Numbered from the stretch's first letter, positions 1-9,250 are shown. The stretch: DNA of 32,693 nucleotides from JAWWPY01 sp964412845 (GCA_964412845.1 CAYPQM010000075.1:1-32693); one strand, 5' to 3'. Numbers and translations are program-made. The notes: generated by a model from the letters alone, not told the origin.

Positions 1-2706
1 GGCGGTGGTGCCGACATCAGTGAGAGCCTGGCGGGTGTAGGCCTCGGCGGGCGCGGCCCAGTTGGCAGTCAGGGCCGGCAGGCCACTGCGGGTCCTGGTC
101 GCCGCCGCCGCCGACACCCAGTACGAAGTGATCGTCGAGTGGTCCACCGGACCGCCGTCACCTAGATACGACGTACTCTCCAGCGGAAGCCCGGCCAGTT
201 GGTTGGCGTCGTCGTGGGTGCCGCCGGCGGAGTCGGTCAGCGTCACCGCGGTGGAGTTGTTGTCATTGGACATGCCGCGGTAGTAGGTGGTCTCAGACAG
301 CGTCTGCGGGTCGTTTACCGCGTCACCGGTGCGGGTCTGCACGTCCCCGTAACCACGGAACTGGCCATAGGTGCGGTACTTGGGCTGTACGACCTCGTTG
401 TCGTCGTAGTGCCACGCCGCACCGCCTTTGTACTTGTAGGCGGTCACGACCGTGGGGGCGCCACCGGTCGGGTCGGTCTGGGTGACCGAACCGACGACGT
501 ACTGGTTGAACCAGTCCAGGAACGGCGCGGTGTAGCCGGCCGGGGTCCAGTACACGGGGTAACAGGAAGAGGCGTTGCTGGACGGACTGGTCGTCACCGG
601 CGCGGTACAGGGATTGGGCTGCACATAGACGGGGGAGATCACCGACCCGGTCTCGGTGGTGATGGTCTTGATCCGGAACCGGTACAAGGGCGGCAGTCCA
701 TCAGTGACCGTGTCCACCCGGTTCTGCAGGTCAATCCCGGTGAACGACACCGACGGCAGCGTGACCGACGAGGAGCCCCCCGCGGTGGTATCCGACCCGG
801 TACGGGTGATCTTCGACAACCACAATGTCGGCGAGGTGCCGTCCCCGGTGGCCGGGAGCGTCTCGGTCAGCGCATAGGAGTCCACCGTCACGTACGACGA
901 CGACGCGGTGGAGTACTGCTCGGCGGTGATGCCGGTCAGCCGCGCGGTGGAAAAGAACGACGGCCCGTACTGGCTCGAGGTGCACGTCGCACCCGACGCG
1001 CAGATCAGATCGAATGGCACGTCCGGCCAGTTCGGCGCGTTCGCCGAGTTCAGCGGGTCACACGTGCCGGACACGCACCGGTCACCGGCCTTGTAGAGCA
1101 CCTTGTCGGGAATGGTGCCGTACGCACCGCCGTCGGTGAACCCGTAATCAATATGGTCTAGGTAGCTGTCCCGGACATAGGACACGTCGTGGGCGCCGTT
1201 GTCCTCGCCGTAATAGTTCGTGGACTGCGTGTAGTAGTAGGCCATCGCGTTGCTGTGGACATCCTTGACATAGTCCAGGTGCCAGCGATAGGCCATCGTG
1301 CACACCGACGAGGTGAAGCCGCTGGAGCTGTAGCACGGGTCCCCCGAATGGGCCGAGTAGACCGGCATCGAGTCGACCGAGTTCGTTTTGGCGTTCCCCG
1401 ACGCCCACCCGGGCAGTTCGTCACGGCCGAACTCATAGACGGTGCCGTCGCGTTGGGTGACCGTCCAATAGTCGGTGTTATAGGTGCCAGAGCCGTTGCC
1501 GGAACTGGTGATGTGCTTGACCAGCTCGCCGTTGTCGGCGGACGGCGTGCACGACGTCTCCGCAGCGTTGCACACCAGCGTGATGGACGCCCCGTCCATT
1601 GACAAGGTCAGTACTGGTCCGTCGTAGCACTCGTCCTGGGTCGATGTCGGGGAGGCGGTGCCCTCCGGCTTGTCGGCGCACGGGATGAACGACTGCTCGA
1701 TGAACGAGTCACCCGTCGACCAGCCATCCCCCGCCCACGACGCCTGCGCCTGGGTGGACGCCGTCTGCCCGTCCACCCTGGACGAGTTATACGACAAAGC
1801 CGGCTGCGGGACCAGTGACGACGCGGCCGGCGGGACCGAGATCGGGTAGGAGTAGGCGAACGATCCCGCACTGTCGCCGCCGGTCCAGGTACCAGAGGGC
1901 TTCAGCGTGGTGGCCGCGTACGATCCGGCCGGGCTGCCTTCCTGCCCAACGCTGGCCGTGGCGGCCAGCACCACCGTGCTCACCGCCGGGGTAAGAGCCG
2001 CTGACGGGCTGGCTTGCGCCAAGGCCGTGCTGGCGGCCTGGCCGCCGACCGGCAGCTGGGCGGACACACTCTGCCCGGCCAGGTCGTTGACCGAGGCCAG
2101 CGGCGTCGCCTTCCGGCACGCGGGCAGGGCCGGGGTGGTCAGCGCACACCCCGGAAGCTCGGCCAGGGCCAGCCTCGACCCGTAGTTACCGCCGTAGGCC
2201 TGTCCGAACGCCCGGTAATCCAGCCCCACCTGCACCGTCCCGGGCTGGCCACCCGAAGCCGTCAGCGTGAAGATCGCCCCGTCCAGGCCGGCTGCCCGCG
2301 CGCCGGCATGACTGAGCACTCGCACGCCCAGCGTCCCCGGGCCCGCATAACCCTGCCTCCCGGCGACCGCCTGCGCCCAGACCGGTGTTCCGGCCGCGTG
2401 GCCGACCGGCCCGCGCTTCGCCGCCCCCGTGGGCGCCGCTAAAGCGAGGGTGGCGGACTTGGCGGCTGGCCAGACCGGCGGCGCGGCTGAGAACGCACGG
2501 TCCGCCTGGTTGGGGGTCTTCGTGAAGTGGAACGTCGCAGCGTGTACACCCTGGACGGACGGACCCGGCGAGACGTTGGGCGGCGCGCTCGGCCGCGGCG
2601 TCGCCGCTGCCACTGCCGGAGCCGCGGACGCCAGCATGAGACCCACTGCCGCCGTCACGATGCTCGTCAGCCACATTCCCCGGCGCCTTGCCTGAAACCT
2701 GATCAT
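1..2706 (-). CDS. SpvB/RHS-type secreted protein, N-terminal part (runs off window)
   Basis: I translated this frame by eye from the ATG at 2706 to base 1: 902 codons with no stop, so the gene is cut by the window edge. Residues 1-34 look like a signal peptide: basic start, hydrophobic run, cleavage near AVAA. Residues about 295-320 (PALSYNSSRVDG) match the N-terminal module of SpvB/TcaC/RHS-family proteins, and the Tyr/Trp-rich YKYKGGAAWHYDDNE stretch near residue 760 is typical of large actinobacterial RHS proteins. Several paired cysteines fit an exported protein. Such proteins usually run to about 2000 residues, with YD repeats, an RHS core and a variable, often toxic, tip; none of that part is visible here. 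A GAGG lies 6 bases before the ATG. It starts 47 bases after the upstream secreted gene, same strand, so co-transcription is likely. Codon 89 is a TTA. Family call is firm; function is inferred. Confidence 0.8.
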   Translation of the reverse strand, partial: MIRFQARRRGMWLTSIVTAAVGLMLASAAPAVAAATPRPSAPPNVSPGPSVQGVHAATFHFTKTPNQADRAFSAAPPVWPAAKSATLALAAPTGAAKRGPVGHAAGTPVWAQAVAGRQGYAGPGTLGVRVLSHAGARAAGLDGAIFTLTASGGQPGTVQVGLDYRAFGQAYGGNYGSRLALAELPGCALTTPALPACRKATPLASVNDLAGQSVSAQLPVGGQAASTALAQASPSAALTPAVSTVVLAATASVGQEGSPAGSYAATTLKPSGTWTGGDSAGSFAYSYPISVPPAASSLVPQPALSYNSSRVDGQTASTQAQASWAGDGWSTGDSFIEQSFIPCADKPEGTASPTSTQDECYDGPVLTLSMDGASITLVCNAAETSCTPSADNGELVKHITSSGNGSGTYNTDYWTVTQRDGTVYEFGRDELPGWASGNAKTNSVDSMPVYSAHSGDPCYSSSGFTSSVCTMAYRWHLDYVKDVHSNAMAYYYTQSTNYYGEDNGAHDVSYVRDSYLDHIDYGFTDGGAYGTIPDKVLYKAGDRCVSGTCDPLNSANAPNWPDVPFDLICASGATCTSSQYGPSFFSTARLTGITAEQYSTASSSYVTVDSYALTETLPATGDGTSPTLWLSKITRTGSDTTAGGSSSVTLPSVSFTGIDLQNRVDTVTDGLPPLYRFRIKTITTETGSVISPVYVQPNPCTAPVTTSPSSNASSCYPVYWTPAGYTAPFLDWFNQYVVGSVTQTDPTGGAPTVVTAYKYKGGAAWHYDDNEVVQPKYRTYGQFRGYGDVQTRTGDAVNDPQTLSETTYYRGMSNDNNSTAVTLTDSAGGTHDDANQLAGLPLESTSYLGDGGPVDHSTITSYWVSAAAATRTRSGLPALTANWAAPAEAYTRQALTDVGTTA

Positions 2707-2753
2707 CGTGACCTCACCGAGTTGTCTGCCTTGTGCTGGTGTGCGGCCAGCTG

Positions 2754-3296
2754 TCAGCCAGGAGCGAAGTAGCCCAGGCAGTCGACGACGATCTGGACAG
2801 TTCCGACACTTCCGTTGTGGATGTCGGCGGTGCCGCGGCCGGTCGCCGCGAACGCGAGGTTGGCGACTACCTCGCCGGTGCCCCAGTTCACGTTAGACGC
2901 GAGGGGGACGCTGGTGCCATCGGGATAGACGGTGAGGAACCCGCTACTGGTGCCGTTCACAACGGTCAGGTTGAGGACCAGGGTGGGGTTGAGGGCGACC
3001 ACGGTGTTGCCCTGGGCGACCGTCAGCGTGCCGCCGGACGCTACCGGCGCACCGTTCTGCCGGGTGTCGATCATCCGGGTGGCGCCAATAGCGTGGTAGG
3101 TCTCGCCGCCGGTGCCCGTGGTGAAGTAGCCGGAGACGTCGCCGACCACGTCGGCGCCTCCGGTTCCCCCGGCGTGCAGGTCGATCTTCCCGTCTGTGCC
3201 CACGGGGACGATGGCCATCCCGGCGATGGTCAGCGTGTTGTATTGGAGATTGGACACAGTTGGCTGGGTCGTCCCATCGGCGTAATCGATCAGGAA
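2754..3296 (-). pseudogene. Detached 3' part of the LamG/VCBS secreted gene, beyond an in-frame TGA
   Basis: After the TGA at 3297-3299 the same frame stays open for another 180 codons, to the stop at 2754. It begins FLIDYADGTTQPTVSNLQY, which is the direct continuation of the beta-repeat interrupted upstream, then holds one further full repeat (GATRMIDTRQ to DCLGYFAPG). The translation therefore belongs to the preceding gene and would complete a 1591-residue protein. An ATG-started reading from 3257 would give 167 residues with no signal peptide, which is unlikely to be a separate gene. Either the TGA is a sequencing error, or the gene has a nonsense mutation, or the stop is read through. 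Confidence 0.75.
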
Positions 3297-6200
3297 TCAG
3301 GCGCCGGAGTCGTTCACCGCGGTGAGGTTGATCGCTACGGCGGAGATGCCAGCGGGTATGCCGTTGGCACCACCGATCTGCACGGCCAGCGTGTTGCCGG
3401 CGGTGAGTTTGGCCTTAGCTGCCCCTGTGCCGTTGCGGGTGTCCAGGACCCGGGTGGGAGTCATGGGGGTAAAGGTCGTATCACCCGCGGCCGTCGCATC
3501 GGAGGTGAAGTATCCGAAGACATCGGCGAGCAACTGCGTGCTGCCGCCGCTGGCGTTGAAGAAGTCGATCTTGCCGTCCGCACCCACCGGCACTATCACC
3601 AGGTTCGCGACGGTGACGGCGGCGGTGTAGTTGAGGTTGGACGTCAGCGGCAGGGGCGTCTCGTCCGGGTAGACGTGGATGACCCCGGAGGCGGTCTCGG
3701 CGACCGCGGTCAGGTTGACGGCGACCGCGGTCACGTTGGCCGAGGGGATGCCGTGCGCGCCGGCCACGGTCAGCTTGACGGTGCCGCCAGCTCCTACGGG
3801 GCCGGTGGTACCGCCGGTGCCATACCGGGTGTCGAGGAACCGGGTGGGGGTGATGGGCTGGTAGTAGCCATCGGGGGTAGTGGCCTGGGTCGGGTCGACG
3901 ACCTGGTTCCAGGCCTGGACATCGGCGACCTGGCCGGTGAAGTAGCTAGTGTGGGCGGCGCCGTTGCGGTAGTCCCCGATCTGGAAACCACCGCCTGTGG
4001 TCCCGGTGAGCGGCGCATGGCTATGGCTGGCGATGTTGACGCCCGTGGCGTAGAGGTTCATCACGCCGGTGGCCGCGTGGTAGGTGGCGGTGAGCTGGGT
4101 CCAGACGCCCAGGTTCACGGTGCCGCCGGTGGCGCAGTCGTAGGCGGCGGCAGCCGTGTCGGAGGTGGCCATGCAGAAGGACCAAAGGCGGGTGCTGGCA
4201 TTTGCGTAGACCTCAAAGCTGGCGGCGTGGGTCATGTCCTGGGAGATCACCACCCCGCCGAGCGCGGTCGGCTTGACCCACGCCGACACGGTGAAGTCCG
4301 TCGCTGGGTTGATCGCGGGGCCGGTGGTGGCCAGGGCGCTGTTGGTGCCATCGAGCAGGACGTCGGGGCTGAACAGGTCGCCGGTGTTCCAGGTGGCGTT
4401 CCCCGAGCCCGCCGCGGCCAGCGCGGGGGACCCGGTCGTGTCCGCCGCGCTGGCCGCGGCCCCGCTGCTGCCGTCGTCGAGCGCCCAGGTGTGCGTCGAG
4501 GTGACCAGGGTCTGGGCCGGCTGGGCGGCAACGGTGGCGGTGCCAGAGCCGAGGGTCGCCAGGTAAGCGGTGGCATGGCCACCAGCGCCCACAGCCCACA
4601 GGTCCGGGACGCCGTCACCGTCTATGTCGGATGCTTGCAAGGTCAAGGTGGCGCCCTTGTTCCAGGTGGCCGTTGATCCGTCGGCGATCACGTACTGGGT
4701 GTAGCTGAACGCGCCGGTGCCCATGTCGTAGGCGAGGTTCTGCCACAGGTACAGGGCGCCGGTGGAGGAGTCCCACAGGTACATGGCGGTGCCCGAGCCC
4801 AGCTGCGCGGTGGCGATGGTCCAGTTGTTCCAGTCCGTCCCGCCGGCGGGTGTGGACGTGGTCAGCGGATCAGCGGTCTCATAACTGCCGGCGCCGTTGC
4901 CGTCGGGATAGAACTCCAGGTAATAGCCGTCCAGGCTGTCGCCGTTGACCGCGATCAGGTCGGGGTAGGCATACCCCTGCCCCGATGTGTTCCCGGCGTT
5001 GGCCAGCTGGAGCGGGTTGTCCCCGTTGAAGTCGGACAGGAACCCGGCCCACAGTGTCTGCTCGTTGCCGCTGTCCTGGGCCTGGATAGGGGAACCGTCG
5101 CCGCTGCCGAGCAGGATGTTGGCCTGCCCGGGGTTGATGCCGGAGGTGTAGTAGGCCAGGACATCCTGCAGCCCGGTCCCGCCGAAATGCCCGGTGATCA
5201 CCTGCGCGCCCGTGAAGTCGACCGGGGAGTTGTCACTTCCCGTGCCGTTCCCGTTGGCACCGATGTCGGTCGTGTCCGGCACGACCTGCCCATTGCCTTT
5301 GCCTGCGGCGAGCCACAGGCCGGGCGGCAGGCCATTGGCGCTGCCGCCGGCGGTGAGCAGGTCGGCATTCCCGTCACCGGTCATGTCGGCGTCCGGCGCT
5401 GTCGCGGCCGGGGCCGCGTTGAACACCACGCTGGCGGTGTCACCGATGTTGCCGCCCGCCGACTGGCTGGTCACCGTGAGCGTGTTGGTGAACCGGGGCG
5501 GGTCGATGGTGATGCTCGCATTGCCGGAGGACGCGGTCACCGTGCCGGGCGCTCCGCCGTCGAGCTGGTACATGTAACCCGACGGGACGGTGCCGCTGAC
5601 CGGCGGGGTGATGGTGAACGTCGCCGGCTGCCCGATACTGGCGGCCGCCGGGGCCGTGACGGCCGGTGCGCCGGGCCGGGTCGGGTCAAACTTGAAATTG
5701 CACGTCGCCGACCAGGAACTGGCCTCGCTGTAGTCGGTGACCTGGGCTTGCCAGGAGAACTCTGTCACCGCGCCGCCCGCGACCGCCTTCAGGTCCGCTT
5801 CGTGCGCGATGAACACCGCCGTGCTGCCCGAACTGACAAACAGCTTCTGCGGATCGGTCGGCGTGCCGGTGAACACCGCCCCCGTCGCGGTGTCCCACAT
5901 CTTCACGGTGACACCGAGAGTCCCGCCATCCGGGTCAGACGCCGGCACATACAACGACACGTTGCCATCGCCGACCGTCGTCGGGGTGGCCGCGGTGCAT
6001 GAGGTGGCCGGCGAGGTGCTCAGCCCGGTCGGCTTGTTCGCCGGGTGGTCATAGGTGATCGACATGGTGGCGGTGTCCGCGAACTGCTTCCACCCGTAAG
6101 GATCGGACTCATCAGCGGCCCGCAGCCCGAACGTCGCCTGGGTCCATTTACCGTTCGCCGCCGACTGCATCGTGCTCTTCACGTTGAACCCGACACCCGC

Positions 6201-7529
6201 TGCGGGGCACGACGAGCTATAGCCATGGGCGACGGTCTGCGAAGCGGCCTGACTGTCCCACCCGGGCTGGTGGTTCCAGGTCGTGGCCGAGCTGATCGCC
6301 CCCGTCAGCCATGCCTGCACCGCCGTCGCGCTGCACGACGGGGACCATTCCTCGGTCATGTTCAGCTGTGCGGACAAGACCGTCGAGCCGTAGATCTTCG
6401 CCGGGACCGGCATGTTCACGAACGAGCGGGCCACGAAAAACGGTGAATTCCACGCCTGGTCGCCCACCTGCAGCAGGACACTGGTCGACTTCCAGTACGA
6501 CTGGGCCGGGAACCCGTTGTTCACCGTGGTCCACGTGTTCCGCGACGACCCAGCCGACGGAGCCGTGAAACTCGGATCGATATACACCGGGAACACCGCC
6601 GACGGCGAGGTCAGCAGCTTCTCCTCCGGCGTCAGGACGATCGCACCGGCCTGCACCGCCACCCCCACCGCCGCAGTATGTGCCCCCTCACCGGGGCTGG
6701 CCGCCGACGAGGACAACGGCAGGCCGCTCCGCGCGTCAACCCGCTCGCCGGTGCCAGGATTGACGGCAACAGGAGTCTGAGCCGACGGCCTCGCCGAGTC
6801 CCACATGAACGGCGCCGGGGACGAGAAGACCACATGCCCGCCCGGGTCGGCCACGGTCACGTCACCGCCAGCAGCGGCCGCCACCTTCAGGCCGCTCGCC
6901 CGGGTCGCCAGTACCAGGCGCCTCAGCGCCGGGTTCGCCGCGGCGGCGGCGTTGCGCACAATGAGCACCTCGGAGAACCCGCCCTGAACGTTATCCCTGA
7001 CCTGCACATCAACGCCCGGCAGGACATCCGGGTAAGTCGCGGTGTCACCCGCTAGCACCGGGGCCGGCAACGCCACCGGCAGCCACACCGACAGCGACTT
7101 CCCCAGCGCGCTCATCGTCGCCAGCGGGCCGCTGCCGCCCCCGGACAACGTCAGCGCGGACGTCGTCACCGCCGCCGAAACCCGCCCGTCGCTATCGCGC
7201 TTCAACGTCGCGTTCAAGTTGTCCCAGGCCCCGGCCACGCGCTTGCGGACCGGGACCAGGGAACGCTTCAGCGTCAGGGTTTTATCCGGGTTCGCCGTCA
7301 GCGTGTCCGTCGCCGTCGTCGCCCCCGGCACCGCCACCGCCCGCCCGCTCGACGCGGCCCGCGCCAGCGCCTGGTCAACCGTCAGCGGCCCCCGCATGAC
7401 CGCGGACCGCACACCAGCCCGGGCCACCGCCGCGTGAGCGGCCGGATCAACCACCACCGCCAGCGACACCAACAGCCCAGCCGCCGCAAACACACGCCCA
7501 GCCCGCACGCGGAGAAAAACTGAAGGCAT
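3297..7529 (-). CDS. Secreted DNRLRE/VCBS/LamG multidomain protein (C-terminal end cut by TGA)
   Basis: This 1410-residue product opens with a signal peptide (basic MPSVFLRVRAGR, hydrophobic core, AHA-A cleavage near 33). Residues about 330-490 resemble a DNRLRE-type beta domain (SWKSTSV-like strand, TTWNHQPGW, then SITYDHP). Aspartate-rich FG-GAP/VCBS-like calcium motifs (GDGNADLL near 716, DIDGDGVPDLW near 973) suggest a propeller. A LamG jelly-roll spans about 1055-1208 (FTVSAWVKP to GQVADVQAW). Beta-repeats of about 115-125 residues start near 1226 and 1356 (PTRFLDTR/PTRVLDTR to VFGYFTSD); the second is interrupted by TGA at codon 1411. The modules suggest an extracellular, probably glycan- or surface-binding protein. 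The RHS gene follows 47 bases past the extended reading frame. No strong ribosome site is visible before the ATG. Domain calls are by eye; binding partner unknown. Confidence 0.8.
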   Translation of the reverse strand: MPSVFLRVRAGRVFAAAGLLVSLAVVVDPAAHAAVARAGVRSAVMRGPLTVDQALARAASSGRAVAVPGATTATDTLTANPDKTLTLKRSLVPVRKRVAGAWDNLNATLKRDSDGRVSAAVTTSALTLSGGGSGPLATMSALGKSLSVWLPVALPAPVLAGDTATYPDVLPGVDVQVRDNVQGGFSEVLIVRNAAAAANPALRRLVLATRASGLKVAAAAGGDVTVADPGGHVVFSSPAPFMWDSARPSAQTPVAVNPGTGERVDARSGLPLSSSAASPGEGAHTAAVGVAVQAGAIVLTPEEKLLTSPSAVFPVYIDPSFTAPSAGSSRNTWTTVNNGFPAQSYWKSTSVLLQVGDQAWNSPFFVARSFVNMPVPAKIYGSTVLSAQLNMTEEWSPSCSATAVQAWLTGAISSATTWNHQPGWDSQAASQTVAHGYSSSCPAAGVGFNVKSTMQSAANGKWTQATFGLRAADESDPYGWKQFADTATMSITYDHPANKPTGLSTSPATSCTAATPTTVGDGNVSLYVPASDPDGGTLGVTVKMWDTATGAVFTGTPTDPQKLFVSSGSTAVFIAHEADLKAVAGGAVTEFSWQAQVTDYSEASSWSATCNFKFDPTRPGAPAVTAPAAASIGQPATFTITPPVSGTVPSGYMYQLDGGAPGTVTASSGNASITIDPPRFTNTLTVTSQSAGGNIGDTASVVFNAAPAATAPDADMTGDGNADLLTAGGSANGLPPGLWLAAGKGNGQVVPDTTDIGANGNGTGSDNSPVDFTGAQVITGHFGGTGLQDVLAYYTSGINPGQANILLGSGDGSPIQAQDSGNEQTLWAGFLSDFNGDNPLQLANAGNTSGQGYAYPDLIAVNGDSLDGYYLEFYPDGNGAGSYETADPLTTSTPAGGTDWNNWTIATAQLGSGTAMYLWDSSTGALYLWQNLAYDMGTGAFSYTQYVIADGSTATWNKGATLTLQASDIDGDGVPDLWAVGAGGHATAYLATLGSGTATVAAQPAQTLVTSTHTWALDDGSSGAAASAADTTGSPALAAAGSGNATWNTGDLFSPDVLLDGTNSALATTGPAINPATDFTVSAWVKPTALGGVVISQDMTHAASFEVYANASTRLWSFCMATSDTAAAAYDCATGGTVNLGVWTQLTATYHAATGVMNLYATGVNIASHSHAPLTGTTGGGFQIGDYRNGAAHTSYFTGQVADVQAWNQVVDPTQATTPDGYYQPITPTRFLDTRYGTGGTTGPVGAGGTVKLTVAGAHGIPSANVTAVAVNLTAVAETASGVIHVYPDETPLPLTSNLNYTAAVTVANLVIVPVGADGKIDFFNASGGSTQLLADVFGYFTSDATAAGDTTFTPMTPTRVLDTRNGTGAAKAKLTAGNTLAVQIGGANGIPAGISAVAINLTAVNDSGA

Positions 7530-8254
7530 TGTCAGCCACTATCACTTTCAGCAGAGAAAGGTGATCGCGGGCATCCCAGGAAGTTACGGGCAGGCTTAAC
7601 TAAATCACCGGCCAAGACAGGAACCCCGCTTCACAAGCTCACAAGCTTCCCAGCGCCCCAAGCGCTCAAAGCCCCGTGAGCGACCAATAATAATTAGTCG
7701 GACAAATGGAATCCTCAGCCGATCTTGTCGCCCTGTCAATACCCCCGGGCCATCCATTCCCCGAGCCGGACGGCCCGCACCCCAACACCGCAGATCAGCC
7801 TCCGTGCACCCGGCTTCGGTGGGTCCTGCCTCCTGGGTCCGCTGCCCGCTCTGGTAGTGAACGGCGCGCTCCGCGCCATGCTGGCAGTGCCGATCCAGGG
7901 CGGCCGTTCACCGGTGCACGCGCCGGCAGTGCGCGCGACCGCCAGGACCTCCCGTTCCAGCGCAGCGCGTAACTGGTATCACTGCCTGGCCGGAAATGGT
8001 AAACATCTCGCAAAGAACGCTGACTGAGCGGGACACGGGCAAACCTCTCGTCCCGGGGCGCCGGAATTCTTTCTTTTCGCCGCGCCCGCCGCAGGGCCTT
8101 TACGCCGGGAACCCCGGGCCGGGCCGCCGCGGCCGACAATGCCGGGCCGCGCTCCGGCCACCACCAGCAGTCCGTACCATGAGTCCAGCGCGCAGGTCCG
8201 GACCCTCGCCAGCGGCAGCGCGCAGGGCCAGGACCTCCAGCGTGAAAGGCAGCT
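7530..8254. other. Gene-free divergent region between the secreted pair and uppP
   Basis: No convincing gene is visible in about 725 bases; the open frames here lack family resemblance or good starts. The part near the LamG gene (7530-7710) is distinctly richer in A/T than its surroundings and should hold that gene's promoter. It contains an 8-bp tandem duplication (TCACAAGC twice, 7631-7646), a small AGCGC/GCGCT hairpin (7652-7666) and the A/T-rich quasi-palindrome listed separately. The uppP side is G/C-rich and shows a GAAAGG ribosome site just before the ATG at 8255. Confidence 0.6.
7682..7699. promoter_or_regulatory. A/T-rich quasi-palindrome upstream of the secreted-protein genes
   Basis: GACCAATAATAATTAGTC reads nearly the same on both strands: 7 of 9 base pairs of the dyad match. 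It lies 153 bases upstream of the LamG-gene ATG, inside the most A/T-rich patch of the neighbourhood. It could be an operator or part of a promoter for the minus-strand pair. This is a pattern observation only; no regulator is identified. Confidence 0.35.
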
Positions 8255-9244
8255 ATGACCGCCCACCTGACCTACCTTGAGGCCGCCGTTGTCGGCCTGA
8301 TCCAAGGCGTGTCCGAGCTTTTCCCCGTCTCCAGCCTCGGCCACAACGTGCTGCTCCCCGCCCTGATCGGCGGCAGCTGGGCGAACGACCTGAGCGTCTC
8401 CAAAACTGAGTCCCCGTACCTGGCGTTCATCGTCGGGCTGCACGTGGCCACGGCGCTCGCCCTGCTGATCTACTTCTGGCGGGACTGGATCCGGATCATC
8501 GGCGGCTTCTTCAGCTCCGTCCGCCATATGCGGGTGGAGACCGTGAACGAGCGGCTCGCCTGGATGATCATCCTGGGCACCATCCCGGTGGGAATCGCTG
8601 GCCTGCTGTTCGAGCACGCCTTCCGGGTCATCTTCGCCAAGCCGATCCTCGCCGCGGTCTTCCTCATCATCAACGGCCTGATCCTGCTCTCCGGGGAACG
8701 TTTCCGGACCAGGGCTTCGGTGGAGGCCGACGAGTACGTGGCCACCGAGCGGGACCAATCGCTCAACTCGCGACGCCAGGGAGCGGGCCGGCACGCGTCG
8801 GGCCAGCAGGCGGTCCGCCAGGAGGAACTGGCGCTCGCCGTCCAGGCGGACCGGCGGCTGTCCACGATCGGCTACGCGCGGGCCACCATCATCGGCTCGG
8901 TGCAGATCCTGGCGCTGCTGGCCGGCATCAGCCGAGACGGCGTCACGATGGTCGCGGGAATGGCCCGCGGGCTGTCCCGGGAGGACGCGGCCAGGTTCGC
9001 GTTCCTGCTGGCCACGCCGGTCATCCTCGCCGCCGGCGCGCTGAAGGCCAAGGATCTGGTGGGCCCGCTGGGCCACGGCATCCACGGCCAGATCCTGCTC
9101 GGCAGCCTGCTGTCCGGCATCGGCGCGTACCTGTCGGTGCGGTTCCTGGTCAAGTACCTGCAGACCAGGACGCTGACCCCGTTCGGGATCTACTGCATCG
9201 TGTTCGGCCTCGGCTGCGTGGTCTATCTCGGCCTGATCAAGTGA
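8255..9244 (+). CDS. uppP: Undecaprenyl-diphosphatase, divergent UppP/BacA family
   Basis: Integral membrane enzyme that dephosphorylates undecaprenyl pyrophosphate to recycle the lipid carrier of peptidoglycan and other envelope polymers. Residues 17-30 (QGVSELFPVSSLGH) carry the family's (E/Q)xxxE motif, with Gln17 and Glu21, plus Ser26, Ser27 and His30. The second motif, usually PGxSRSxxT, reads AGISRDGVT near residue 225 and keeps the arginine. About eight hydrophobic spans are visible. At 329 residues it is longer than the usual 265-280, mainly because of a charged insert at about 148-208 between the two halves. A GAAAGG ribosome site sits 6 bases before the ATG. It stands alone, followed by a hairpin 6 bases after the stop. 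The altered second motif suggests a divergent paralogue; another UppP may exist elsewhere. Family assignment is sure; activity is less sure. Confidence 0.9.
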   Translation: MTAHLTYLEAAVVGLIQGVSELFPVSSLGHNVLLPALIGGSWANDLSVSKTESPYLAFIVGLHVATALALLIYFWRDWIRIIGGFFSSVRHMRVETVNERLAWMIILGTIPVGIAGLLFEHAFRVIFAKPILAAVFLIINGLILLSGERFRTRASVEADEYVATERDQSLNSRRQGAGRHASGQQAVRQEELALAVQADRRLSTIGYARATIIGSVQILALLAGISRDGVTMVAGMARGLSREDAARFAFLLATPVILAAGALKAKDLVGPLGHGIHGQILLGSLLSGIGAYLSVRFLVKYLQTRTLTPFGIYCIVFGLGCVVYLGLIK

Positions 9245-9250
9245 GCGTGC

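Noticed and set aside
3297..3299. Selenocysteine at the in-frame TGA
   Set aside because: The aligned residue in sister repeats is glycine, the protein is structural, and no SECIS-like hairpin or selenoprotein context is seen.
2733..4676. Long plus-strand open frame (647 codons) and many others antisense to the secreted genes
   Set aside because: They lie opposite well-supported genes with signal peptides and recognisable domains; their translations are Gly/Val/Arg-rich with no family resemblance, as expected of shadow frames in high-GC DNA.
7795..8139. Possible 114-codon gene on the minus strand in the divergent region
   Set aside because: Arg/Ala/Gly-rich translation without domain pattern, no clear ribosome site, and it overlaps the likely uppP promoter region.
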